A DNA stretch of 64,000 bases, taken from the NCBI RefSeq assembly GCF_900129685.1, contig NZ_FQWM01000001.1, positions 248,001 to 312,000 of the forward strand. The letters are read 5' to 3'. The notes beneath the pieces are model-generated. The model had not been told where the DNA came from. It did no database searches and saw nothing but the letters and a program-made list of their open reading frames with translations. The position numbers were made by a program, and so were the translations under genes. Source of the stretch: Cognatishimia maritima. GTDB lineage: Bacteria; Pseudomonadota; Alphaproteobacteria; Rhodobacterales; Rhodobacteraceae. This document shows, in pieces, positions 47,759 to 57,131 of the stretch (positions are counted from its first letter, which is position 1; the number at the start of each line of letters is the position of its first letter).

Positions 47759-48514
47759 ATGAAAATCTCTGATACCGCAGCTGTGATCACCGGCGCTGCC
47801 TCAGGTCTGGGAGAGGCCACAGCACGCCATTTCGCCAGCCAAGGGGCAAAAGTGACGATCCTGGATCGCGACGTTGAAAAGGGTCAGGCCATTGCTGCAG
47901 AGATCGGCGGGACTTTTGTAGAGACCGATGTCACCAGCGAAGACTCGGTCAAAGCCGCGATTGAGACCGCCACATCAGCCATGGGCAAAATCACCACCGC
48001 TGTGAATTGCGCTGGCATCGCGCCTGCCGCAAAAACCGTGGGACGTGACGGTGCGCATCCATTGGGGCTGTTTCAGAAGACTATCGACATCAACCTTGTC
48101 GGCACCTTCAACGTGGCGCGACTGGCCGCCGAAGCTATGTCAGGCAACGACCCTGATGCAGATGGCGCGCGCGGTGTGATCATCAACACCGCCTCGATTG
48201 CGGCCATGGATGGGCAAAAAGGTCAGGCGGCCTATGCAGCTTCCAAAGGTGGCATTGTCGGCCTGTCGTTGCCCATGGCGCGCGATCTTGGCCGGACTGG
48301 TATTCGCGTCATGGCCATTGCGCCGGGCATTTTCAAAACCCCAATGCTGATTGCCATGGGCGATGACATCATGGATGCGCTTGCCAAAGACGTCACCTGC
48401 CCGCCCCGCTTGGGCAACCCAAATGAATATGCGCGTCTTGCGCAATTCATTGTCGAATGCGGTTATCTGAACGGCGAAACCATCCGCTTGGATGGCGCGT
48501 TGCGGATGCAATAA
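47759..48514 (+). CDS. SDR family oxidoreductase (3-hydroxyacyl-CoA dehydrogenase type II-like)
   Basis: A 251-residue Rossmann-fold enzyme: [15 protein letters not shown] cofactor loop with the acidic Asp (LDRD) favouring NAD(H), [13 protein letters not shown], and the catalytic YAASKGG with upstream Ser (NTASIAA). Overall it resembles HSD17B10-type 3-hydroxyacyl-CoA dehydrogenases, so fatty or branched acyl-CoA oxidation is probable but not certain. GGAG precedes the ATG. The gene is monocistronic. Confidence 0.9.
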   Translation: MKISDTAAVITGAASGLGEATARHFASQGAKVTILDRDVEKGQAIAAEIGGTFVETDVTSEDSVKAAIETATSAMGKITTAVNCAGIAPAAKTVGRDGAHPLGLFQKTIDINLVGTFNVARLAAEAMSGNDPDADGARGVIINTASIAAMDGQKGQAAYAASKGGIVGLSLPMARDLGRTGIRVMAIAPGIFKTPMLIAMGDDIMDALAKDVTCPPRLGNPNEYARLAQFIVECGYLNGETIRLDGALRMQ

Positions 48515-48529
48515 AACAGAGTGTGAGGA

Positions 48530-50341
48530 TTAGGCGGTTTCCGCCTTCTCCTCAAGCATCAGCCATTCCTCTTCAGCCTCGGCGAGCGCGTTATGACGCT
48601 CTACCAAAGCCTCAGTCGCTTTCTGGAATTTCACCGGTTCTTTGGTGAAAAGTTCCGGGTCAGACATAAAGTCTTCAAGTTTCGCGATTTCGGCCTGCAG
48701 GCGGTCCATGACCGCAGGCAGAGCCTCTAGCCGTTTTTGTTCAGCGAACGTCAGACCTATCTGTTCCGATTTCTCAGCTTTGGGTTTATCTTTTTTCGCC
48801 TTTGGCTTCTCTGCAGCCTCTGCCGTCTCCTCCGGCTGTCGTTGCGCGCGGTAATCGCTCCAGCCGCCTGCATAGACCACCGCCTCACCATTGCCTTCCA
48901 TGGCGACGGTTGTCGTGGCCACGCGATCCAAGAAGTCGCGGTCGTGGGACACGAGCAGCACGGTGCCGTCGTAGTCATCCAGCAGCTCTTGCAGCAGATC
49001 AAGCGTTTCGACGTCCAGATCATTGGTCGGTTCGTCAAGCACCAGAAGATTGCTTTCCTTGGCCATCAATTTGGCCAGCAACAAACGCGCCTTTTCGCCG
49101 CCTGACAAAGATCGCACCGGCGCGCGGGCTTGGCGTTCATCGAACAGGAATTCCTTGAGATAGCCGACAACATGTTTCGGATTGCCCCGCACCATCACCT
49201 GATCGGCCTTGCCCGAAACCCGCATCTCAGGATCGCCGGTCAGGCTGTCCCAAAGTGTCATGTCTGGATCAAGTTGCGCGCGCGTCTGGTCGAAGATCGC
49301 TGGAACCAGATTGGTGCCGAGTGCGACAGAACCTGAATCGGGCGCTTCTTGCCCCATCAGCATTTTGATCAGAGTGGTCTTCCCGACCCCATTCGGGCCA
49401 ACAAAGGCAATGCGGTCACCGCGTTGGATCAGAATATCCAGCTTGCGCACGATGGTTTTGTCGCCAAAGGCTTTGGAGAGATCTTTCGCCTCGATCACCT
49501 TCTTGCCAGACTTCGGTCCGGCTTGGAAATCCATTGCTGCAGCGCCCTGGCGTTTGATCTGGCTTGCACGTTCCTTGCGCAATTCTCCCAAAGCGCGCAC
49601 GCGGCCTTGGTTGCGTTTGCGGCGCGCAGAGATGCCTTCGACCGCCCAGCGCGCTTCGGCTTTGATTTTGCGATCTAATTTGTGGCGAGCGGTGTCTTCT
49701 TCGTCCCAGATCTTGTCGCGCCAGGCCTCAAAGGCATCAAAGCCTTTTTCCTGACGCCTCACCATTCCCCTGTCAATCCAGAGGGTTGCACGTGTGAGTT
49801 CACGTAAAAAGGCGCGGTCGTGACTGATCAACACGAAACCCGCGCGGGTCTGTTTCAACTCGCTTTCCAACCAGCCAATCGCCTCGATATCAAGGTGGTT
49901 TGTCGGCTCATCCAGCAGCATCAATTCGGGCGCTTCAGCCATCAGTTTTGCCAAGGCTGCACGACGTCGTTCCCCGCCCGATGCGGTTTCCACCGTGCGC
50001 GCCGGATCAAATTTCAAGCCCTCACCTGCGCGTTCGACTTTGTAAAGTTCGCCCGCATCAAGACCTGAGGACGCAAAATCGCCAAGTGTCGCGTAGCCAG
50101 CCATATCCGGCTCTTGTTCCATATAGCCTACAGAAATGCCGGGAGGCACCACGATGTCACCTCGATCGGGTTCGACCAATCCCGCCATGACCTTCATCAG
50201 CGTGGATTTGCCAGAGCCATTGCGGCCGACCAGCGCCACCCGGTCGCCGGGTTGCACAACAAGATCGAGGTTATCAAAGACCGGATCGCCGCCGAAAGTC
50301 AGCGAAATGCCGCTCATCTGTAGTAAAGGAATACGTGCCAT
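48530..50341 (-). CDS. uup: ABC-F family ATPase Uup
   Basis: A 603-residue twin-cassette ATPase: Walker A GRNGSGKST (about 38) and GPNGVGKTT (about 320), signatures SGGERRRAAL and SGGEKARLLL, Walker B LLDEPTNHLD and VLDEPTNDLD. The tail (about 500-600) is charged and coiled coil with a Lys/Glu-rich linker, the Uup-type DNA/ribosome-binding end. Uup limits transposon excision and aids ribosome function in E. coli. It is distinct from the YheS-like protein at 18458. Confidence 0.94.
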   Translation of the reverse strand: MARIPLLQMSGISLTFGGDPVFDNLDLVVQPGDRVALVGRNGSGKSTLMKVMAGLVEPDRGDIVVPPGISVGYMEQEPDMAGYATLGDFASSGLDAGELYKVERAGEGLKFDPARTVETASGGERRRAALAKLMAEAPELMLLDEPTNHLDIEAIGWLESELKQTRAGFVLISHDRAFLRELTRATLWIDRGMVRRQEKGFDAFEAWRDKIWDEEDTARHKLDRKIKAEARWAVEGISARRKRNQGRVRALGELRKERASQIKRQGAAAMDFQAGPKSGKKVIEAKDLSKAFGDKTIVRKLDILIQRGDRIAFVGPNGVGKTTLIKMLMGQEAPDSGSVALGTNLVPAIFDQTRAQLDPDMTLWDSLTGDPEMRVSGKADQVMVRGNPKHVVGYLKEFLFDERQARAPVRSLSGGEKARLLLAKLMAKESNLLVLDEPTNDLDVETLDLLQELLDDYDGTVLLVSHDRDFLDRVATTTVAMEGNGEAVVYAGGWSDYRAQRQPEETAEAAEKPKAKKDKPKAEKSEQIGLTFAEQKRLEALPAVMDRLQAEIAKLEDFMSDPELFTKEPVKFQKATEALVERHNALAEAEEEWLMLEEKAETA

Positions 50342-50389
50342 GCGGATGGGCTACTGCGCCCGCGTCACACCGTCAAGCGGCGAAATTTG

Positions 50390-51121
50390 TTAAGATGACA
50401 TCGCCCGCAAGAGCCGTTTTCGCGCTGGCGGGATCGCCTTGATTTCAAGCCCGGTAAACACATGCAACGTGTTCATTTCGTGATCCACAACGGCATGGTC
50501 GCTGACCCAGCCCCCCATCATCAGATAGGTGCGCAGCAAAGGCGGCATTTTCATCTGCGCCCGCTTCAAATCGGGCTTGCGACGTCGGCCTTTCGCATAT
50601 TGGAAAACCTTCGGCGCCTTGATCCGCGGCAGCCAGCGCTTCGGCGCTTGGTGTCGGTCGCGCAGGAAGGCAAAGGAATCTAGGTATGGGTCAGTGTCCG
50701 TGCCTTTGAAGGACGAACAGCCAAACAGCATTTCCACATTGTTTTCATCGACATAGCCGGTCATTGCTGCCCATGCGACGCGCAGGATGTCCGGATCGTG
50801 CCATTCCGGGTGAATGCAGAAGCGGCCCATTTCCACCATCGAGCCTTCGAAGGCTTCCAGCGCGCTCAATTCATAGAACTGCGAGGAATAGCTTTGCGAG
50901 ATGTCATTGCCGGTCGCCAAGGGCAACATGCGGAAGCAGCAAACAAGTTGGCCTGACTTGCGATCTTCAACCAAGATGTGGGTACAGATCACATCATGGT
51001 CGTCCGCATCAAGTCCTTCGGTTCCGTGGAACGCCAGATGCCGCAGCTTCTGCGCCGCTCTTATATCGCTTTCGGTTTCCGCCAACCGGGCGACATAGCG
51101 CCCCTTCTTCAAGCCGACCAT
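50390..51121 (-). CDS. olsB: L-ornithine N-alpha-acyltransferase OlsB
   Basis: A 243-residue GNAT-related acyltransferase (Acetyltransf_5). Visible family features: ARLAETESDIRAAQKLRHLAFH, the conserved D-x-D-D-x-D with C-D-H-like pattern (LDADDHDVICTHILV), VEMGRFCIHPEW and LFGCSSFKGTD. It makes lyso-ornithine lipid from ornithine and 3-hydroxyacyl-ACP; the partner OlsA is not adjacent. Ornithine lipids often replace phospholipids when phosphate is low, which fits the phosphate locus in this genome but no Pho box is seen here. Confidence 0.9.
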   Translation of the reverse strand: MVGLKKGRYVARLAETESDIRAAQKLRHLAFHGTEGLDADDHDVICTHILVEDRKSGQLVCCFRMLPLATGNDISQSYSSQFYELSALEAFEGSMVEMGRFCIHPEWHDPDILRVAWAAMTGYVDENNVEMLFGCSSFKGTDTDPYLDSFAFLRDRHQAPKRWLPRIKAPKVFQYAKGRRRKPDLKRAQMKMPPLLRTYLMMGGWVSDHAVVDHEMNTLHVFTGLEIKAIPPARKRLLRAMSS

Positions 51122-51188
51122 GGGTCACCTCGTCTTGCCTATGCTGACAACGATATAGTGTCGCAAGCATGACATCTGAATGACAAGG

Positions 51189-51641
51189 CTATTGGAAGAA
51201 CCCACCGGGATCAAAATTACCAAGGTTCCCGAGCAATTGCCGGATGAAGGAAATGTCGCTCAGGCCATTATCAGTGACACGACGCGACAGGCGCACAACC
51301 TGCCCGTCTTCAAGCCCGAACCGTTCAATGTTTGCGACAGTTCCGCTTGGCGTGAATGTCACAGCAAGCAATTCGCGAGAGACTTCTTCGGGGCGGAATG
51401 GCCCCACAGTTTTGAACTGACTGCGTACATAGTAAAAGCCGCCATCGTCCAAAACACCCCCAGCTGTTGGCGCGCCAAGTGTTTCGGCCACGCTTTCGCG
51501 TGAATCAACGCCGACGATGACATTTGCCACATCTTCCTCGGGCGGCATGTAACCGTGATTGCGGTATTGGGCCGAACACGCCGCTGCAAAAAGACACAGG
51601 GCGAAAACGCCTGCCCTGAATGGTTTCCGTCTCAGATCCAT
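51189..51641 (-). CDS. bamE: outer-membrane assembly lipoprotein BamE
   Basis: 150 residues from the ATG at 51641 with AGGGCAGG upstream. A signal peptide ends at a lipobox AAAC near residue 22; the SmpA/OmlA fold follows with VIVGVDSRESVAETLGAP, FYYVRSQF and later strands. It supports the BAM complex that folds beta-barrels such as LptD. The gene is divergent from the DUF177 gene; the frame upstream of 51641 overlaps nothing useful. Confidence 0.93.
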   Translation of the reverse strand: MDLRRKPFRAGVFALCLFAAACSAQYRNHGYMPPEEDVANVIVGVDSRESVAETLGAPTAGGVLDDGGFYYVRSQFKTVGPFRPEEVSRELLAVTFTPSGTVANIERFGLEDGQVVRLSRRVTDNGLSDISFIRQLLGNLGNFDPGGFFQ

Positions 51642-51751
51642 ACCTGCCCTCTTGCCTTCGTCTGCTTTGGCTTTTAACGGCTTACAGAAGGAATGGCCCA
51701 TATTCAAGAATGGGTTGTCGCAAGGTGCCGTGATCAGGGGATTATCCGACC

Positions 51752-52306
51752 ATGTCAGAGATGAGCAATTCAAAGCATGTGTACCGCGTTGCGGACCTGC
51801 CACAGAATCAAAAGACGTCTTTTCTGATCACAGCAGATGACGAAGACCTACGTTTATTGGCAGAGGACGTTGCCGTCACCGCATTCAAGAAACTGCGGTT
51901 TGAAGGCACAATTGCAGCGCTTGGCAAACGTGACTGGCAACTGAATGCTGATCTTGGTTTTACCGTGGTGCAGCCCTGCATCGTGTCCCTTGACCCAGTA
52001 ACAACTCGGGTAGATGTGCCTGTCTATCGGCAGTTTCTTGCGAATTACGAAGCGCCGCAGGACGAAGAATACGAGCTGACGGAAGAAGAAAACACCGAAG
52101 CTTTGAGCGCAGAAATCAATGTTCTGGACGTGTTGCGAGAGGCGCTGGCCCTCGCCTTGCCACTTTATCCGCGCAAAGAGGGCGTTTCGCTGGCGCAAAC
52201 CAACTTTACCGAGCCGGGTAAGAAAGCGATGACAGATGAAGATGCCCGTCCCTTTGCGGGCCTTGAAAGCCTGCGTGACAAACTGGCGGGAAAAGACGAA
52301 AAATAG
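51752..52306 (+). CDS. DUF177 (YceD) protein
   Basis: A 184-residue protein of the YceD family, recognised by the conserved C-V-V/I-S-L-D-P-V-like strand (PCIVSLDPVTTRVD, about 72-85) and the E-E-x-x-L-D-V-L-x-E-A-L-x-L-A-L-P helix (about 122-146). YceD genes nearly always precede rpmF; the protein is linked to 23S rRNA maturation in E. coli and chloroplasts. First gene of the block leading to fabH. Confidence 0.93.
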   Translation: MSEMSNSKHVYRVADLPQNQKTSFLITADDEDLRLLAEDVAVTAFKKLRFEGTIAALGKRDWQLNADLGFTVVQPCIVSLDPVTTRVDVPVYRQFLANYEAPQDEEYELTEEENTEALSAEINVLDVLREALALALPLYPRKEGVSLAQTNFTEPGKKAMTDEDARPFAGLESLRDKLAGKDEK

Positions 52307-52444
52307 GGCTTGCGGAATAGAAATTTCTGTCTATTTTCGCGCGCTCATCGGAATTTTGCGTTGGACTTGGTATCGCGGAACGCGTAAAGCCTCGGAACGC
52401 TCTGTAAACGGGCATATGGCCCCATAAATATTGAAGGTTGCGAC

Positions 52445-52651
52445 ATGGCTGTCCAGCAGAACAAAGTATCCAAATCGCGCCGCAACAACCGTCGTGCGCA
52501 CGACGCACTGGTTGCGGGCAACCCAAATGAGTGCCCAAACTGCGGCGAACTGAAACGTCCACACCACGTGTGTGCGTCTTGCGGCCACTACGATGACCGC
52601 GAAGTCATCGCGATGGCTGACGAGATCGACCTGGACGAAGACGCAGCATAA
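52445..52651 (+). CDS. rpmF: 50S ribosomal protein L32
   Basis: 68 residues with a basic N terminus ([12 protein letters not shown]) and two CxxC pairs, CPNC and CASC, forming the zinc site; this is the zinc-binding (C+) L32 type. It is 138 bases after the DUF177 gene and 21 bases before plsX. The rpmF-plsX-fabH order is widespread. Confidence 0.97.
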   Translation: MAVQQNKVSKSRRNNRRAHDALVAGNPNECPNCGELKRPHHVCASCGHYDDREVIAMADEIDLDEDAA

Positions 52652-52672
52652 GACGGTTCGGATTGCGCCCGA

Positions 52673-53779
52673 ATGTCCGTTGTAAGCGATAACGCCAAAG
52701 CGGGTGCCGGGCGCACCATCATTTCCGTTGACGCCATGGGCGGCGATCGAGGGCCGGCAACCGTTGTTGCCGGCATTGCTCGTTCTGCGAAGAAGAACCC
52801 GGACATCGGGTTTATCTTGCATGGCCCCATCGATGAATTAGAGCGCTTGGTCGCCCGCAAGAAAGTTCTCGCGGGCCGTGTAGAGATTCGCAACGCCGAG
52901 GGCGTTGTCTCGATGGATGATAAACCCAGTCAGGTGATGCGGACCGGCAAGTCGACGTCGATGTGGTCGGCGATTGAATCAGTTCGCAATAAGGAAGCCG
53001 ACGTTTGCGTCTCTTGTGGCAACACCGGCGCGTTGATGATGCTGTCTGTTGTGCGCCTGCGCAAACTGCCCGGCGTTAACCGTCCTGCCATCGCAATCCT
53101 ATGGCCAAGCCGCAATCCGCAGGGTTTCAACATCATGCTGGACGTCGGGGCCGATATCCGCGCAGACGAGCATGATCTGCTGCAATATGCGCTGATGGGG
53201 GCCTCTTACGCCCGCAACGGCATGAACATCCAACGTCCACGCATTGGCCTACTGAACGTTGGCACCGAAGAACACAAAGGTCGCGCGGAACTCAAATCCG
53301 CGCATGACCTGATGGCCGAAAACGCCGCGACATCGAATTTTGAATTTGTGGGTTTCGTCGAAGGTGGCGATATCCCAGGCGATCGCGCTGATGTCATCGT
53401 GACCGATGGCTTTACCGGCAACGTCGCGTTGAAAACAGGCGAAGGGACTGCGAACCTGATCGGCAGCCTGCTGCGAGAAGCTTTCAAGTTTTCACCTCTG
53501 TCTCGTTTGGCCTCTGTTCTGGCCTTTACATCCATGCAGCGCCTGAAGAAGCGCATTGACCCGCGTCGCGTCAATGGCGGTGTTTTCCTTGGATTGAATG
53601 GGACAGTTGTGAAGTCCCACGGCAGTTCTGACGCAACCGGCGTCTCCGCCGCGGTGAAACTGGCCTTTACCTTGTCCCAATCTGGCTTCTCAGAAAAACT
53701 GGCAGCGCGGGTTGCATCCGCCGTCCAGCTACAGCAGGATGCCGAGACTTCTGGGGACAAGAACGGACCAAACACATGA
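52673..53779 (+). CDS. plsX: phosphate acyltransferase PlsX
   Basis: A 368-residue enzyme that makes acyl-phosphate from acyl-ACP for the PlsX/PlsY route to lysophosphatidic acid. Conserved regions: ISVDAMGGDRGPA at the start, SCGNTGALMMLS, RPAIAILWPS and GFTGNVALKTGEG. It follows rpmF by 21 bases and overlaps fabH by 4 nt. Confidence 0.97.
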   Translation: MSVVSDNAKAGAGRTIISVDAMGGDRGPATVVAGIARSAKKNPDIGFILHGPIDELERLVARKKVLAGRVEIRNAEGVVSMDDKPSQVMRTGKSTSMWSAIESVRNKEADVCVSCGNTGALMMLSVVRLRKLPGVNRPAIAILWPSRNPQGFNIMLDVGADIRADEHDLLQYALMGASYARNGMNIQRPRIGLLNVGTEEHKGRAELKSAHDLMAENAATSNFEFVGFVEGGDIPGDRADVIVTDGFTGNVALKTGEGTANLIGSLLREAFKFSPLSRLASVLAFTSMQRLKKRIDPRRVNGGVFLGLNGTVVKSHGSSDATGVSAAVKLAFTLSQSGFSEKLAARVASAVQLQQDAETSGDKNGPNT

Positions 53780-54750
53780 CACTACGCGCGGTCGTCCGAG
53801 GCGTCGGGCACTACCTGCCAGAACGCATTGTTCCCAATGCAGAATTTGAAAAATCGCTCGACACCACCGACGAATGGATTCGCACGCGTTCCGGCATTGA
53901 ACGCCGTCACTTTGCCGCCGAAGGTCAGACAACGTCTGATATGGCGGTCATCGCGGCGCAAAAAGCCCTGGCAGCTGCTGGGTTTGAACCAAACGATATC
54001 GACGCGGTTATTGTCGCCACTTCAACGCCTGATCTGACCTTTCCATCAGTCGCGACCATGGTGCAAGCCAAGCTGGGCATGACGCGCGGCTATGGCTTTG
54101 ATGTGCAAGCGGTCTGCGCGGGGTTTGTCTTTGCGCTGGCGAATGCCAATGGGCAGATCCTAAGCGGTATGGCGAAACGTGTGCTGGTCATCGGCGCGGA
54201 AACCTTTAGCCGGATCATGGACTGGGAAGATCGTGCGACCTGCGTCCTTTTTGGTGACGGCGCAGGCGCTTTGGTGCTTGAAGCTGAGGAATCCACAGGC
54301 ACCACTTCGGATCGCGGCATTTTGTCTTCCGATCTAAACAGCGACGGCAGCTATCGCGAGATGCTTTATGTCGACGGCGGTGTTTCGACCACCGGCACCA
54401 GCGGCAAGCTGCGGATGCAGGGCAATGCACTGTTCCGGCAGGCGGTTGAGAAACTGACATCCACTGCATCAGCGGCTTTGGATAAGGCAGGACTAACTGA
54501 CGACGACGTCGATTGGATTGTGCCCCACCAAGCCAACATTCGCATTATCCAAGGCACCGTGAAAAAGCTGCGAATCCCGATGGAGCGTGTTGTGGTGACG
54601 CTGCAAGATCACGGCAATACCTCTGCTGCATCGATCCCGCTGGCGCTTTCTGTTGGCGTCGAACGCGGCCAGATCAAACAGGGCGATCTCTTGGTCACCG
54701 AAGCCATCGGTGGCGGTTTGGCGTGGGGTTCCGTGGTCCTGCGCTGGTAA
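53776..54750 (+). CDS. fabH: beta-ketoacyl-ACP synthase III
   Basis: A 324-residue thiolase-fold enzyme starting fatty acid synthesis by condensing acetyl-CoA with malonyl-ACP. The triad is visible: Cys in DVQAVCAGF (about 115), His in IVPHQANIR (about 250) and Asn in HGNTSAAS (about 280). The ATGA overlap with plsX couples phospholipid and fatty-acid genes. Confidence 0.97.
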   Translation: MTLRAVVRGVGHYLPERIVPNAEFEKSLDTTDEWIRTRSGIERRHFAAEGQTTSDMAVIAAQKALAAAGFEPNDIDAVIVATSTPDLTFPSVATMVQAKLGMTRGYGFDVQAVCAGFVFALANANGQILSGMAKRVLVIGAETFSRIMDWEDRATCVLFGDGAGALVLEAEESTGTTSDRGILSSDLNSDGSYREMLYVDGGVSTTGTSGKLRMQGNALFRQAVEKLTSTASAALDKAGLTDDDVDWIVPHQANIRIIQGTVKKLRIPMERVVVTLQDHGNTSAASIPLALSVGVERGQIKQGDLLVTEAIGGGLAWGSVVLRW

Positions 54751-54806
54751 ACAGAGTGTTTTCGCCTCGGAATGCGGCTTAAACCCTTGATTTCACGTCA
54801 TTGATA

Positions 54807-54836
54807 TTGACAGCTAATTTTCCTTCCCCCTATGTT
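54807..54836 (+). promoter_or_regulatory. candidate ihfA promoter
   Basis: Perfect TTGACA, an 18-base spacer and TATGTT in the 113-base gap after fabH, with GGGGGA placed as ribosome site before the ihfA ATG. It suggests ihfA and the MerR gene have their own promoter. Confidence 0.5.
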
Positions 54837-54863
54837 TGTTGAAACATTCAACTGGGGGACGAT

Positions 54864-55166
54864 ATGGCTGGAAAGACACTGACACGTATGGATCTAAGCG
54901 AAGCGGTTTTTCGTGAGGTGGGACTGTCTCGAAATGACTCCGCCCAGTTGGTGGAAAGCGTGCTAGAGCATATGTCGGACTCTCTGGTCAACGGTGAGCA
55001 GGTCAAGATTTCCTCCTTCGGCACATTCAGCGTGCGCGACAAGGCCGCGCGTGTCGGTCGCAACCCCAAGACGGGTCAAGAAGTCCCGATCAATCCGCGT
55101 CGGGTCCTGACGTTCCGCCCGTCGCACCTGATGAAAGACCGTGTTGCTGTCGGCAACAAAAAGTAA
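54864..55166 (+). CDS. ihfA: integration host factor subunit alpha
   Basis: A 100-residue HU/IHF-family DNA-bending protein. The DNA-inserting arm reads [15 protein letters not shown] with the intercalating Pro, and N-terminal [15 protein letters not shown] is typical of the alpha chain. It dimerises with IhfB to bend DNA sharply. It follows fabH and precedes a MerR gene, as usual in this group. Confidence 0.96.
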   Translation: MAGKTLTRMDLSEAVFREVGLSRNDSAQLVESVLEHMSDSLVNGEQVKISSFGTFSVRDKAARVGRNPKTGQEVPINPRRVLTFRPSHLMKDRVAVGNKK

Positions 55167-55175
55167 GGCGGCCCC

Positions 55176-55856
55176 ATGCCCAAATCCAAAGACGCATTTC
55201 GCACGATCAGCGAAGTGGCCGAGTGGCTGGATGTCCAGCCGCATGTGTTGCGGTTTTGGGAAAGCAAATTCTCGCAAGTTCGTCCGGTAAAACGCGCTGG
55301 CGGCCGACGCTATTATCGCCCCAACGACATGCTGCTGATTGGCGGCATCAAGCAACTTCTGCACGATGATGGCATGACCATCAAAGGCGTGCAAAAGCTC
55401 TTGCGCGAAAAAGGCATCAAGGAAATCAGCGCGCTCTCTCGACCGATTGACGACGGCACCGATGACAGTATCGAGCATCTTCAAGATCCAGCACCCGTGA
55501 CCGAAGCTGATCTGATCGGAGATATCGCGCCGGTCACAGCGGTCAGACCCAAGGTTCCCTCGAAGGCAGAGCCAGCACCGGAACCGCTCGCGGCCAAGGA
55601 TGTACCGAGCGAAACCGAAACTACAATCAGCGCGCCGCCACCAGAAGCCCCCGAGGCCGAAAGCGTTGAGCCACCTGCCCTGCGCCCTGAAAAACCCGTC
55701 GTCGATGACGCCGAAGGTTGGGAAGTGCGCCGCAAAATCTTGGCCCGGTTGACCGAATTGCGCGACATTCCAGAGGCCGACAAAGCCGTGATCGGCGCGG
55801 CTGTTCACGCACTCGCGGCTGTGCAAGCCAAACACCGAGGCGATGCAAATCCTTGA
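55176..55856 (+). CDS. MerR family transcriptional regulator
   Basis: 226 residues: an N-terminal MerR winged helix (about 8-80) with [19 protein letters not shown] and RRYYRPND, then a Pro/Glu/Ala-rich linker and a short C-terminal helix. There is no metal-binding Cys pattern, so it is not a mercury-type sensor. Its constant place after ihfA in Rhodobacteraceae is known, the regulon is not. Nine bases after ihfA. Confidence 0.9.
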   Translation: MPKSKDAFRTISEVAEWLDVQPHVLRFWESKFSQVRPVKRAGGRRYYRPNDMLLIGGIKQLLHDDGMTIKGVQKLLREKGIKEISALSRPIDDGTDDSIEHLQDPAPVTEADLIGDIAPVTAVRPKVPSKAEPAPEPLAAKDVPSETETTISAPPPEAPEAESVEPPALRPEKPVVDDAEGWEVRRKILARLTELRDIPEADKAVIGAAVHALAAVQAKHRGDANP

Positions 55857-55878
55857 CCGATTTATTGGAATTTGGGTC

Positions 55879-55906
55879 TTGCCCCTGCGCCTCAATCCGT
55901 TATGAA
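55879..55906 (+). promoter_or_regulatory. candidate promoter of tRNA-Pro
   Basis: TTGCCC, 16 bases, TATGAA, ending 12 bases before the tRNA. Pattern match only. Confidence 0.35.
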
Positions 55907-55918
55907 GATTTTCACCGT

Positions 55919-55995
55919 CGGGCTATAGCGCAGCCTGGTAGCGCGTCCGTCTGGGGGACGGAAGGTCGCAGGTTCAAGTCCTGCTAGCCCGACCA
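55919..55995 (+). tRNA. tRNA-Pro (anticodon GGG)
   Basis: Cloverleaf with acceptor CGGGCTA/TAGCCCG, D arm GCGC/GCGC, anticodon arm TCCGT-CTGGGGG-ACGGA giving GGG, T arm GCAGG/CCTGC and encoded CCA. The C at position 1 is typical of bacterial tRNA-Pro. Confidence 0.96.
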
Positions 55996-55998
55996 ACA

Positions 55999-56033
55999 AA
56001 AACGCCTGGGCCGAGTTTCAGCCCGGGCGTTTT
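55999..56033 (+). terminator. terminator after tRNA-Pro
   Basis: 13-bp stem AAAACGCCTGGGC / GCCCGGGCGTTTT (one T-G pair) with a 9-base loop, followed by TG rather than a long T tract. Confidence 0.7.
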
Positions 56034-56051
56034 GTGCATCTGGGGGATGTT

Positions 56052-57131
56052 ATGACAGGCGTATTGCCAAGCCAAACCATTGAAACCATGTTGAAAAATG
56101 GTGAAATCCGCTTGGATCAGCCTTTGGTCGAAGGTCAGGTGCAACCCGCAAGCCTTGACCTGCGCCTTGGCAAAACCGCTTACCGTGTGCGCGCGTCTTT
56201 TCTTGCGGGAGAAGACAAGACCGTGGCCGATCGGCTGACTGAATTTGAAATGCATCAGGTCGATCTCAGCCATGGCGCTGTCCTTGAAAAGGGCTGTGTC
56301 TACGTTGTTCCGCTGATGGAAAGCCTAAACCTGCCAGCCGCGGTCAATGCCGTCGCCAATGCCAAAAGCTCTACCGGTCGGCTTGATTTGTTGACCCGCA
56401 CAATCACTGATGGCGGCACAGAGTTTGACCGCATCCCGGCAGGTTATGCTGGCCCGCTTTATGCCGAAATCTGCCCCCGCTCCTTCTCTGTTCTGGTGCG
56501 CCCGGGCATGCGGCTGAACCAGATTCGATTCCGTGACGGTCAAAGCATTTTGTCAGATGAAGCGCTGCAAGACCTGCACGCCGACACCCCGCTTGTGAAT
56601 GGCACACCAGTGATCGATGACGGCTTGGGGTTTTCTGTCGATCTGGAGCCTGAAAAAGGCACGCTCGTTGGCTACCGCGCCAAACCTCATACCGGTGTGA
56701 TCGATCTTGACCGGATCGGAGAATACGACCCAGCTGAATATTGGGAAGAAGTGCGCAGCGACAATGGTCAGATCATCCTTGATCCCGGCGCGTTCTATAT
56801 CCTTGTCAGCCGCGAAGCGGTGACGATCCCGCCGCAATATGCAGCCGAAATGGCGCCCTATCTGGCCATGGTGGGCGAATTCCGCGTGCACTATGCAGGC
56901 TTCTTTGACCCGGGCTTTGGGTTTGCGGATGCAGGCGGCGCAGGCTCTCGTGGCGTGCTGGAAGTACGCTGCCACGAAGCACCCTTTGTTCTGGAACATG
57001 GGCAGGTTGTCGGTCGGCTGGTCTATGAAAAGATGGCGGAACTGCCCGAGCAGCTTTACGGCGCGGGCATTGCGTCAAATTATCAGGGTCAGGGCTTGAA
57101 GCTGTCCAAACATTTCAAAATGCCCAGCTAG
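56052..57131 (+). CDS. dcd: dCTP deaminase, double-length form
   Basis: 359 residues from the ATG at 56052, which has GGGGG six bases upstream. The N-terminal half matches DCD_N-type deaminase (LVEGQVQPASLDLRLG and AKSSTGRLD), and the second half repeats the trimeric dUTPase/Dcd fold (GFFDPGFGF). E. coli Dcd has only 193 residues. It converts dCTP to dUTP. Its stop shares CTAG with the convergent Lrp gene stop. Confidence 0.9.
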   Translation: MTGVLPSQTIETMLKNGEIRLDQPLVEGQVQPASLDLRLGKTAYRVRASFLAGEDKTVADRLTEFEMHQVDLSHGAVLEKGCVYVVPLMESLNLPAAVNAVANAKSSTGRLDLLTRTITDGGTEFDRIPAGYAGPLYAEICPRSFSVLVRPGMRLNQIRFRDGQSILSDEALQDLHADTPLVNGTPVIDDGLGFSVDLEPEKGTLVGYRAKPHTGVIDLDRIGEYDPAEYWEEVRSDNGQIILDPGAFYILVSREAVTIPPQYAAEMAPYLAMVGEFRVHYAGFFDPGFGFADAGGAGSRGVLEVRCHEAPFVLEHGQVVGRLVYEKMAELPEQLYGAGIASNYQGQGLKLSKHFKMPS

